Assembly (NCBI GenBank): GCA_050692985.1
Contig: JBOGVZ010000085.1
Span: 156,954 to 220,953, forward strand
Length of the DNA stretch: 64,000 nucleotides
Reading direction: 5' to 3'
Source: JBOGVZ01 sp050692985
Lineage (GTDB): Bacteria > Actinomycetota > UBA4738 > CALAEC01
This document shows positions 23,541-30,688 of the stretch, piece after piece (within the stretch, counting starts at the first letter, position 1; the number at the start of each line of letters is the position of its first letter). The notes below the pieces were generated by a model. That model ran no database searches. It had not been told where the DNA came from and was given only the letters and a program-made list of their open reading frames with translations. The translations under genes were made by a program, and so were the position numbers.

Positions 23541-24332
23541 TCAGCGCTCGCGGATCGTGATCCGCTCGATGTAGATGGTCTCGGTGGGGTGGTTGGTCTG
23601 GCCATCGGGATTGGGCGCGACCGGCAGGCCATCGATCCGCTCGAGGACCTTCATCCCCTTCGTCACCCGGCCGAAGATCGTGTACTGCTTCGGCAGGTCG
23701 GCCCCCTGGTCCCCGGTGATGATGAAGAACTGGCTCCCGGACGTGTCGGGCCCCGAGTTGGCCATCGCCAGGGTTCCCACCTCGTAGTCCAACTCGTTGT
23801 CGAGCTCGTCGGGGAGCGTATACCCGGGCCCTCCGCTGCCGTCCCCGTTGGGGTCGCCGCCCTGGACCACGAACCCCGGCTCCAGGCGGTGGAACGTCAA
23901 CCCGTTGAAGAACCGTTCGTTCGCCAGGAACACGAAGCTGTTCACGTTCTCCGGGGCCTCGCCCGCGAACAGCTCGGCGGTGACCCTGCCACAGGAGGTG
24001 TCGATGACCGCCACGTAGTCCTTGGAGCGGTCGATGCGCATCCTCGGTGGCCGATCGAAGGTCGGCTTGTCCTCCCCGGCGGCCTCCGGCACGTCTCCGC
24101 CGCAGGCCACCTCGGCGGGGGGCTCCTCGGTGGGGCCCGGCGTGGGGCTCTCTGAGGCCGTGGGGTCCTCGCCACCTCGCAGCAGGGTCAGCGCGGTGGC
24201 CCCGCCGGCTCCCAGCACCAACGCCCCGGCCACGGAGGCCGCGATGACCCTCCGGCGGCGGTGGCGGCGCCGCTCGGCCGCCCGGCGCTCGGCCAGCTTC
24301 TGGAGCTGTCGCTTCCGGGTGCTCTTGCTCAC
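23541..24332 (-). CDS. Membrane-anchored cyclophilin-type peptidyl-prolyl isomerase
   Basis: A 263-residue protein with a very basic cytoplasmic start (residues 1-28), one membrane helix (about 29-50), a Pro/Thr/Glu-rich linker and an extracellular cyclophilin domain (about 105-263). Isomerase motifs include FHRLEPGFVVQGGDPNGDGS (catalytic Arg within FHRL), MANSGPDTSGSQFFII and YTIFGRVTKGMKVLERI. It probably assists folding outside the membrane. The first ATG or GTG after the TACGCT element was taken as the start. It follows a second, cytoplasmic cyclophilin gene on the same strand. Confidence 0.92.
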   Translation of the reverse strand: MSKSTRKRQLQKLAERRAAERRRHRRRRVIAASVAGALVLGAGGATALTLLRGGEDPTASESPTPGPTEEPPAEVACGGDVPEAAGEDKPTFDRPPRMRIDRSKDYVAVIDTSCGRVTAELFAGEAPENVNSFVFLANERFFNGLTFHRLEPGFVVQGGDPNGDGSGGPGYTLPDELDNELDYEVGTLAMANSGPDTSGSQFFIITGDQGADLPKQYTIFGRVTKGMKVLERIDGLPVAPNPDGQTNHPTETIYIERITIRER

Positions 24333-24366
24333 GGCCGACCAGCGTAGCCGGGAGCGTTTGGGCTTG

Positions 24367-24897
24367 TCAGGAGGAGGGTCCCTCCTCGATCGTCACCCGG
24401 TCGACCCTGGCGTCCTCGGTGGGCCGGTCACGGTCGTCGGTGGGGAGCCTGCTGATGGTCTCTACGACGTCCATCCCGTCCACCACCCGGCCGAAGATGG
24501 TGTGACGGCCGTTGAGGTGCGGGGTCTCGGCCACCGTGATGAAGAACTGGCTGCCGTTCGTGTTGGGACCGGCGTTGGCCATGGCCAGCAACCCGGGGGT
24601 GTCGAAGCGGAGGTCGGGGCGGAACTCATCCTCGAACTGGTACCCCGGGCCGCCCGTCCCGGTGCCCCGGGGGTCGCCGCCCTGGATCATGAATCCGTCG
24701 ATGACCCGGTGGAAAACCAGGCCATCGTGGAACCCCTGGCGGGCCAGGAACACGAAGTTGTTCACGGTGACCGGGGCCTGCTCGGCGAACAGGTCCACCA
24801 CCACCCGCCCGTGGGTGGTCTCCAGCACGGCTCGGTACGGGGTGCCGGGGTCGATCTCCATCTCGGACGCCTTGTCGAACGTCCGTCGCTCGGCCAT
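24367..24897 (-). CDS. Cytoplasmic cyclophilin-type peptidyl-prolyl isomerase
   Basis: A 176-residue single-domain cyclophilin. Active-site motifs FHRVIDGFMIQGGDPRGTGT, MANAGPNTNGSQFFIT and HTIFGRVVDGMDVVETI are intact. There is no signal peptide or membrane segment, in contrast to the anchored paralogue 34 bases downstream. The pair would serve both sides of the membrane. The ATG at 24897 was chosen over an upstream start because a GAGAGGAGG ribosome site precedes it. Confidence 0.93.
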   Translation of the reverse strand: MAERRTFDKASEMEIDPGTPYRAVLETTHGRVVVDLFAEQAPVTVNNFVFLARQGFHDGLVFHRVIDGFMIQGGDPRGTGTGGPGYQFEDEFRPDLRFDTPGLLAMANAGPNTNGSQFFITVAETPHLNGRHTIFGRVVDGMDVVETISRLPTDDRDRPTEDARVDRVTIEEGPSS

Positions 24898-24921
24898 GTC
24901 GAACCTCCTCTCCACGATCCC

Positions 24922-26316
24922 TTACCCACCCGTGCCCTGCTGCCCGAGCCGCTCGAGCAGCAGCCCGTCGAGCAGGTCGCGCTCGGACACCACGCACTCC
25001 TCGAAGGCCCACCGGCGCACGATCTCCACCAGGATCACCGCACCGGCCACGATCACATCCTCCCGCCCCGGCGCCATCACCGGCATCGCCGCGCGCTCGG
25101 CCACGGTCATGCGGGCCAGCTCATCGAGGACCCGCTCGGCCTCGTCGATCCGGAGGACCGAGTGGTGGAGGGCCTCGGGGTCGTAGTGCGGCAGGCCCTT
25201 CGAGATGGCCTGCACGGTGGTGGTCGTCCCGGCCACGCCCACCAGCGTGGCGGCTCGCCCGGACGGCACGGTCCGCTCGGCCTCGCCCAGGCCCTCGGCG
25301 GCCAGGGCCCGCATGGCCTCAAGGTCGCCGGGCGCGGGCGGATCCGACGGGCCCACCCGCTCGGTGATGCGGACGCTGCCGACGTCCACGGATGCGGCCG
25401 CCTCGGGGTCCCCCGATCCGAGGACCAGCTCGGTGCTGCCGCCGCCGATGTCGAACACCAGGAACGGCGGAGAGCGGTCCAGGCCCACGGTGGCGCCCAG
25501 GAACGAGAGCCGGGCCTCGTGCTCGCCGGTCAGGACCTCCGGCGGGTCGCCGGTCAGCGCGGCCACGACCAGGTCCAGCAGGCGCCGGTCGGGCGCGTCG
25601 CGGACCGCGCTGGTGGCCCCCACCCGGAACCGCCGCGCCCCCAGCGCCCGGGCCCGGGCCACGTAACGCTCCAGGACGTCCATGGTCCGCCGCAGGGCCC
25701 CGGGGTCCAGGCGCCCCGTCCGGTCCACGCCCAGGCCGAGCCGGGTGATCACCATGTCCCGGGCCCGGTCCGCCAGGTCGCCCTCCCCCGGCTCGGCCAC
25801 CAGCAGGCGGATGGAGTTCGTCCCCATGTCCACGGCGGCCACCGGCTCCTCGGACAACCCGTGCACGGGCTCCACCCGCTCCGCGACCCAGGAGCCCACC
25901 GGGTCCGGGCCGCCGGCCAGGTGATGGGCGTAGTGGGCGTGCAGGCACTTCACCCCGGCGCGGGTCCCGCCCACACCGCCCCACCCCTGGGCCTCGGGCA
26001 CCAGGCCGCCGCGCTCCGCGGCGTACGAACGGTGGGCCCGAGCCAGCTCCTCGCCGAACCCCCCCTCGCTGGCGGCTCGCTCATCCAGGCGCTTGATCCA
26101 CCCCTCGGACTCCAGGCGCGACACCGCCGCGGTGGCCTCGGGGCAGGTGAGCCAGTACAGCGTGGGGAACGGATTCCCCCGGCGGTCCACGGGGTGGTTG
26201 CGGATCACCAGCGGGTGCCCGGGCGAGCACCGGGCCACCACCGAGAAGCCGGTGAGGGGCTCGCGGCCGAGCTGCTCGGCCACCGCGGCGAGGTCGGATC
26301 CCCGCAGCTCGGGCAC
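24922..26316 (-). CDS. DUF501 - Ppx/GppA phosphatase fusion
   Basis: One uninterrupted 464-residue frame carries two proteins that are usually separate. Residues 1-150 are a DUF501 domain (NPFPTLYWLTCPEATAAVSR, AHRSYAAERGG and RAGVKCLHAHYAHHLAGG). Residues about 163-464 are an exopolyphosphatase/pppGpp phosphatase of the short Ppx/GppA type, with the ATP-fold phosphate motifs VAAVDMGTNSIRLLVAE, VGATSAVRDA, FDIGGGSTELVLG and VGVAGTTTTVQAI. No stop or start codon signal separates them. The short linker WVAERVEPVHGLSEEP joins them. The role would be polyphosphate or (p)ppGpp turnover. The GTG start at 26316 lies eight bases after the S1 protein stop. Confidence 0.87.
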   Translation of the reverse strand: MPELRGSDLAAVAEQLGREPLTGFSVVARCSPGHPLVIRNHPVDRRGNPFPTLYWLTCPEATAAVSRLESEGWIKRLDERAASEGGFGEELARAHRSYAAERGGLVPEAQGWGGVGGTRAGVKCLHAHYAHHLAGGPDPVGSWVAERVEPVHGLSEEPVAAVDMGTNSIRLLVAEPGEGDLADRARDMVITRLGLGVDRTGRLDPGALRRTMDVLERYVARARALGARRFRVGATSAVRDAPDRRLLDLVVAALTGDPPEVLTGEHEARLSFLGATVGLDRSPPFLVFDIGGGSTELVLGSGDPEAAASVDVGSVRITERVGPSDPPAPGDLEAMRALAAEGLGEAERTVPSGRAATLVGVAGTTTTVQAISKGLPHYDPEALHHSVLRIDEAERVLDELARMTVAERAAMPVMAPGREDVIVAGAVILVEIVRRWAFEECVVSERDLLDGLLLERLGQQGTGG

Positions 26317-26324
26317 GGATGGGG

Positions 26325-26687
26325 CTAGCGGCGCTTGTGGTCCATGGAGCGCCGGTAGTCCACCTGGCGCTCCTCGCTCTGGCGCATGAACCGCTTCAGC
26401 TTCTGCTCGAGGCCCGGGTCCTTCCCCCGCCGCAGGCTGCGGGGGGCCGGGTCCTGGAGGGCCTTGATCGACAGGTCGATCTTGCCGTCCTCCTTGATGG
26501 CCACCACCTTGGCCTGGACCTTGTCGTTCTCCCGGAGGTGCTCGCGGACGTCGCGGACGTAGTTCCGATCGATCTCCGAGATATGTACGAGGCCGACGCG
26601 ACCGTCTTCCAACTGGAGGAATGCACCATATGGGGTGATGCGCTGCACGGTCCCCTCCACGACCGCTCCGACCTCTAGCTCGGCGAT
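26325..26687 (-). CDS. S1-domain RNA-binding protein with probable AUC start
   Basis: About 120 residues with an N-terminal S1 RNA-binding domain (LEVGAVVEGTVQRITPYGAF, GLVHISEIDRNYV, KVQAKVVAIKEDGKIDLSIK) and a basic C-terminal tail (KRFMRQSEERQVDYRRSMDH). Such small S1 proteins are common in actinobacteria and Firmicutes and are thought to associate with ribosomes or RNA decay. The S1 fold must begin before EVGAVVEG, but the nearest ordinary start there (GTG inside GAVVEG) would remove the first strand. An ATC codon at 26687 sits 5 bases after a GAGAGGAG ribosome site, so AUC initiation is the best reading. Confidence 0.8.
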   Translation of the reverse strand: MAELEVGAVVEGTVQRITPYGAFLQLEDGRVGLVHISEIDRNYVRDVREHLRENDKVQAKVVAIKEDGKIDLSIKALQDPAPRSLRRGKDPGLEQKLKRFMRQSEERQVDYRRSMDHKRR

Positions 26688-26764
26688 CTTCGCTCCTCTC
26701 TCCGTCCGGCGGGCAGGGCCCAGAGTGTCCCACCCGGCCGGTCCGGGCGTCAATCCCGGGAGGA

Positions 26765-27019
26765 CTAGAAGGACTCGATCAGTCGGAGGGCCTCGCCCCG
26801 GTCGGTGAGCCCGAACCGGCGGCCGTCGCCGGAGGGGGGCAGGTGGCCCAGGACGGGCAGGGCGGCCTGGAGCACGATCCGGGTCGCCTCGACCGAGGCG
26901 TGGATCCCGGCCCGGTAGGAGCCGGGGTCCTCGTGGGCGAACGCCCGGGACTCGGTGCGCCGAATGACCTCGCGGAGCACCGACTCCAGGGGCTCGTCCG
27001 GGGATCCTGGTGGGTCCAT
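26765..27019 (-). CDS. Small hypothetical protein
   Basis: An 84-residue soluble protein with a mostly helical prediction and a C-terminal segment GRRFGLTDRGEALRLIESF that has the look of a winged-helix recognition region, though too little is present to name it. The ATG is preceded by a strong GAGGAGGTG ribosome site. It lies between FtsB and the S1 protein in the conserved eno-ftsB-DUF501 neighbourhood. No function is proposed. Confidence 0.65.
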   Translation of the reverse strand: MDPPGSPDEPLESVLREVIRRTESRAFAHEDPGSYRAGIHASVEATRIVLQAALPVLGHLPPSGDGRRFGLTDRGEALRLIESF

Positions 27020-27137
27020 GGCGGTTCACCTCCTCGAGTTCCGAACCACGAGCCTACCCCCGATCTTCGGCCAGCCCGGCCATGCAGCACAAGCCCCAGG
27101 CCAGGCGGAACCTCCTCGATTTGACAGCTCTGCTTGA

Positions 27138-27473
27138 TCAGCAGCGGGGGGCGCGGGGCTGGCCGCCCTCGGGGACCGTGACGAACGACACCTCCCCGGG
27201 CCTGACCATCCCCAGGCACTTCCGGGCCAGGATCTCCAGGTAGGCGGGGTCCCGGAGCCGCTCGATGCGACCCTCGATGCGGTCGCGCTCCCGCTGGAGC
27301 AGCTCGACCTTGGCCTCCAGCTCGGCCACCCGCGAACGCTGCTCCATGTACTGGCGCAGCGGCACGATCAGGGCCACGGCCAGGACCAGCACCACGGCCG
27401 CCAACACCGCGGCCCGGCCGGTCAGCCGGGACCGCCGGCCCACCCCGGAGGCCGCACCCGTTCGGACGCTCAC
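27138..27473 (-). CDS. ftsB: Septum-formation initiator, FtsB/DivIC family
   Basis: A 111-residue bitopic membrane protein: basic cytoplasmic start, membrane helix at about residues 20-42, extracellular coiled coil (about 45-75, EQRSRVAELEAKVELLQRER) and the family-typical end DPAYLEILARKCLGMVRPGE. In other bacteria FtsB/DivIC works with FtsL and FtsQ to activate septal wall synthesis. The GTG overlaps the enolase stop by four bases, and the eno-ftsB order is the conserved actinobacterial one. Confidence 0.9.
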   Translation of the reverse strand: MSVRTGAASGVGRRSRLTGRAAVLAAVVLVLAVALIVPLRQYMEQRSRVAELEAKVELLQRERDRIEGRIERLRDPAYLEILARKCLGMVRPGEVSFVTVPEGGQPRAPRC

Positions 27474-28759
27474 CGCCGGTACCTCCGGTAGGGTTCGTCA
27501 CCGGCGAAGCGGGCGGCCTCGCCCAGCTCCTCCTCGATCCGCAGGAGGCGGTTGTACTTGGCGGTCCGCTCACCTCGGGAGGGGGCCCCGGTCTTGATCT
27601 GCCCGGCCCCGGCGGCCACGGCCAGGTCGGCGATCGTGGTGTCCTCGGTCTCACCCGAGCGGTGGGACACGACGCGGCCGAACCCCGCGGCGGTGGCCTC
27701 CTGGAGCACCTCCAGGGTCTCGGTGAGCGTGCCGATCTGGTTCACCTTGAGGAGGATCGAGTTGGCGCTCCGCTCTTCGATGCCTCGCCGAAGCCGGTCC
27801 AGGTTCGTCACGAACAGGTCGTCGCCCACGACCTGGACCCGGGTCCCCAGCGCCTCGGTCATCGCTCGCCACCCCTCCCAGTCGTCCTCGGCCAGGGGGT
27901 CTTCGAGCGACACGATGGGGAACTCGTCCAGCAGCCCGGCGTAGTAGGCCACCATCTCCTCGGGCCCGCGCTCGGACCCCTCGACCCGGTAGCGACCGCC
28001 ATCCGCGAACTCGCTGGCGGCGGCATCGATGGCGATGGCCATCTCGTCGCCGGGTTCCAGGCCCGCTCGCCGGACGGCCTCCACCAGCAGGCGGCACGCC
28101 TCGGCCGAGCCGGCCGAGCCGGGGAGGTCGGGAGCATAGCCGCCCTCGTCGCCGACGCCGGTGGACAGCTCGCGCTCCTCGAGCAGCTCCTTCAGGGCGG
28201 CGAAGCACTCCACCCCCCACCGCAGGCCCTCGCCGAACGAGGCGGCCCCGGCCGGGACCAGCATGAACTCCTGGAGGTCGAGGGCGTTGCTGGCGTGGGC
28301 GCCCCCGTTGATGACGTTCAGCATCGGCACCGGCAGCAGGTGTGCCCACGGGCCGCCCAGGTACCGGAACAGCGGCACCTCCAACGTCGCCGCGGCCGCC
28401 TTGGCGGTGGCCAGCGACACGGCCAGGATCGCGTTCGCTCCCAGCTTCGACTTGTCGACGGTCCCGTCGAGCTCGAGCATCGTCTGGTCGACCAGGCGCT
28501 GATCGAGTGCGTCCATCCCCTCCAGGCCCGGGGCGATGGTGTCCTCCACGTTCCGGCACGCGGTCAGCACGCCCTTCCCGCCGTAGCGGTCGGCGTCGCC
28601 GTCCCGGAGCTCCAGGGCCTCGTGCTCGCCGGTAGAGGCCCCCGACGGCACGGCGGCCCGGCCCGCGGCCCCGTCGGCCAGCAGGACGTCGACCTCGACG
28701 GTGGGGTTGCCGCGGGAATCGAGGATCTCTCGGGCGACGATGGCTTCGATGAGGGACAC
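27470..28759 (-). CDS. eno: Enolase
   Basis: A 429-residue glycolytic enzyme that interconverts 2-phosphoglycerate and phosphoenolpyruvate. Landmarks are AREILDSRGNPTVEVD, the loop PSGASTGEHEALELRDGD, GGAHASNALDLQEFML, the magnesium ligand in IVSLEDPLAEDDWEGW, the catalytic lysine in SILLKVNQIGTLTET and SHRSGETEDTTIADLAV. The start at GTG 28759 gives the canonical N-terminus MSLIEAIVAREI and lies 8 bases after a TAGAAT -10 element; the longer frame upstream is not supported. It is translationally coupled to ftsB. Confidence 0.97.
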   Translation of the reverse strand: MSLIEAIVAREILDSRGNPTVEVDVLLADGAAGRAAVPSGASTGEHEALELRDGDADRYGGKGVLTACRNVEDTIAPGLEGMDALDQRLVDQTMLELDGTVDKSKLGANAILAVSLATAKAAAATLEVPLFRYLGGPWAHLLPVPMLNVINGGAHASNALDLQEFMLVPAGAASFGEGLRWGVECFAALKELLEERELSTGVGDEGGYAPDLPGSAGSAEACRLLVEAVRRAGLEPGDEMAIAIDAAASEFADGGRYRVEGSERGPEEMVAYYAGLLDEFPIVSLEDPLAEDDWEGWRAMTEALGTRVQVVGDDLFVTNLDRLRRGIEERSANSILLKVNQIGTLTETLEVLQEATAAGFGRVVSHRSGETEDTTIADLAVAAGAGQIKTGAPSRGERTAKYNRLLRIEEELGEAARFAGDEPYRRYRR

Positions 28760-28767
28760 GGGGTTCG

Positions 28768-28773
28768 ATTCTA
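28768..28773 (-). promoter_or_regulatory. -10 element of the enolase operon
   Basis: TAGAAT on the minus strand, 8 bases before the enolase GTG, which predicts a leader of only one or two bases. No clear -35 hexamer. Confidence 0.5.
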
Positions 28774-28835
28774 GGCCCGCCCCGCGCCCCCCACGTGGAT
28801 TTCCGGGCCGCTCGGCCTCGTCGATCAGCACCGCC

Positions 28836-29691
28836 TCAGCCACCCGCGGTGCGGAAGCGGCGGACCAGCTCCTCCTCTGAGAGGTCCTCCAGCCGGACCC
28901 CCTCGCGCTCGGCGGCCGCGGCCATGGCCTCGAAGCGGCTCACGAACTTCCGGATCGTGGAACGAAGGGCCGTCTCGGCGTCGACGCCGAGCTTGCGGGC
29001 CAGCGCCGCGGCGGCGAACAGCACGTCGCCGACCTCGTCCTCGAGGGCGTCCTTGGCCGGTCCTTCGCGGTCCGCGCCCTCGTGCGCCCGGGCCGCCTCC
29101 TCCAGCTCGGCCAGCTCCTCCCGGACCTTGTCCACGGCACCGGCAACCTCGGCCCAGTCGAACCCCCGGCCCGAGGCCCGCCGCTGGACCTTCTGGGCGG
29201 CCAGCAGGGCCGGGAGGGCCGGGGGGATCTCCGCGAAGGTCCTCGCCTCCCCGCCCTTCTCCTCCGCCTTGATCCGCTCCCAGTTCCCGTACACTTGCTC
29301 CGGGGTGTCGGCCGCCACGTCGGCGAACACGTGGGGGTGGCGGCGGATCAGCTTCTCCACGGTGACCTGGGAGACGTCGTCGATGTCGAACTCCCCCGCG
29401 TCCGCGGCCATCTGGGCGTGGAAGATGGCCTGGAGGAGCACGTCGCCCAGCTCCTCCCGCAGCCTGGCCGGGTCGCCGTCCTCGATGGCATCGAGGAGCT
29501 CGTAGGTCGTCCAGGAGGTGTCGGCGGAGGCTGCGGTGGGTCTGGGCCCGGTCCCAGGGGCACCCGTCGGGGGCGCGGAGACGGGCCACCACCCGGACCA
29601 GGTCCAGCAGCCGGCCGCCCTCACGGCCGGACGGGACCGGCCCGGTGGGAACGTGGGACAGGGGGTCGGGCGTGCCCCGGATGCCGCCCAC
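28836..29691 (-). pseudogene. mazG: MazG nucleoside triphosphate pyrophosphohydrolase, frameshifted
   Basis: The protein is split over two frames. The N-terminal part (LLDLVRVVARLRAPDGCPWD, then RAQTHRSLRRHLLDD) is in one frame. From about 29505 the rest continues in another: TYELLDAIEDGDPARLREEL, GDVLLQ, and a second MazG repeat DKVREELAELEEAAR ending FRTAGG. The family expects HLLEE before TYELLDAI, so two bases appear to be missing at the junction (GACGACCTACGAG instead of a 15-base equivalent). The lost residues include the first metal-binding glutamate pair. It may be a pseudogene or an assembly error. The gene lies between the parvulin lipoprotein and enolase, as in relatives. Confidence 0.85.
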
Positions 29692-29694
29692 GGC

Positions 29695-30675
29695 CTACGG
29701 CACCACCTGCACGGGCGGGGGCGACGGCGTGGTGGCGGTGCGGGGGACCACCACCCCCGCCTGCTCGTCGAAGAGCCCGTACCGGGGATTGACCCGGATC
29801 TCCGCCCTGGCGACCTGCTCCAGGAGCCACTCCCGGAACGTCTCCCCCCGCGCCTCCTCGAGGAGCTGGGGGGCGACCTCGTCGAACGAGCGGGTCCTCC
29901 GGTCGATCACGTGGATCACGTGGAAGCCGAACTCCGTCTGGACGGGGCCCCCGATCTCCCCGACGGGGATGTCCAGCATGGCCTGGGCGAACGGGCCGAC
30001 CAGGTCGGCCGGCCGCTGCTCGCCCAGGTCGCCGCCGGCCGCCGCGGAGCCGGTGTCCTGGGAGAACTGGCGAGCCAGGCGCTCGAAGTTTCTCGGCGTG
30101 GCCTGCCGGGCGATCCGCTCGGCCTCCGCGGCGTCGGGAACGAGGATGTGGGCCACGTGGACCAGCGTGAAGTCGCCGATCCGCTCCTCGTACATCTGGC
30201 GCAGCCGCTCCTCGGTGAGCCGCTCCTCGATCACGGACTCCGCCACCTGCTCCCGAAGGAGCTGCTGGCGGACCAGGTCGAGGACGTCGGCCTCCTCGAC
30301 CCCGGAGGACCGGACCTGGCGATCGAACGCCTCCCGACCCCCGAGCTGCTCGACGAGCTGGTCGAACCGGGCCTGGAAGTCCTCCTGGGAGATCGTGATG
30401 TCGTGGGACTCGGCGTACTCCTGGACGAGCTCCTGGTGGATGAGGAACGTCAGGAACTCCCTGGTGAACTCCTGGCGCCGGCCCTCCCCCTCCTCGCTCG
30501 CGAGCTGCTCGGCGAAGGCGGGGTCTGCCAGGAGGAAGTCGAGCTCGTGGACGAACCGGTCCTCGGAGATCGCCCGGCCGTTGACCGTGGCCGCGCCGGC
30601 CCGGAACAGGCCGCAGCCGGACAGCAGCAGGGCCGCTGCCACCGCCAGGGTCAGGGATGGGGCGCGCCGAGGCAC
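29695..30675 (-). CDS. SurA/PrsA-like parvulin lipoprotein
   Basis: A 326-residue exported lipoprotein chaperone. The signal peptide ends in the lipobox LLLSGC, so the mature protein is anchored outside the membrane. An N-terminal SurA-type helical chaperone part (about 35-170) is followed by a parvulin isomerase domain (about 175-275; VAHILVPDAAEAERIA, FSQDTGSAAAGGDLGEQ, FGFHVIHVIDRR). The start GTG at 30675 lies 7 bases after a TAGAAT -10 element, which is better supported than the longer frame running into mfd. It occupies the place of an unrelated lipoprotein in the mycobacterial order mfd-mazG-lipoprotein-eno. Confidence 0.9.
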   Translation of the reverse strand: MPRRAPSLTLAVAAALLLSGCGLFRAGAATVNGRAISEDRFVHELDFLLADPAFAEQLASEEGEGRRQEFTREFLTFLIHQELVQEYAESHDITISQEDFQARFDQLVEQLGGREAFDRQVRSSGVEEADVLDLVRQQLLREQVAESVIEERLTEERLRQMYEERIGDFTLVHVAHILVPDAAEAERIARQATPRNFERLARQFSQDTGSAAAGGDLGEQRPADLVGPFAQAMLDIPVGEIGGPVQTEFGFHVIHVIDRRTRSFDEVAPQLLEEARGETFREWLLEQVARAEIRVNPRYGLFDEQAGVVVPRTATTPSPPPVQVVP

Positions 30676-30682
30676 GGAGAGG

Positions 30683-30688
30683 ATTCTA
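30683..30688 (-). promoter_or_regulatory. -10 element of the parvulin lipoprotein gene
   Basis: TAGAAT on the minus strand with 7 bases to the GTG at 30675. It overlaps the last codons of mfd, so the lipoprotein gene can be transcribed independently of mfd. Confidence 0.5.
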
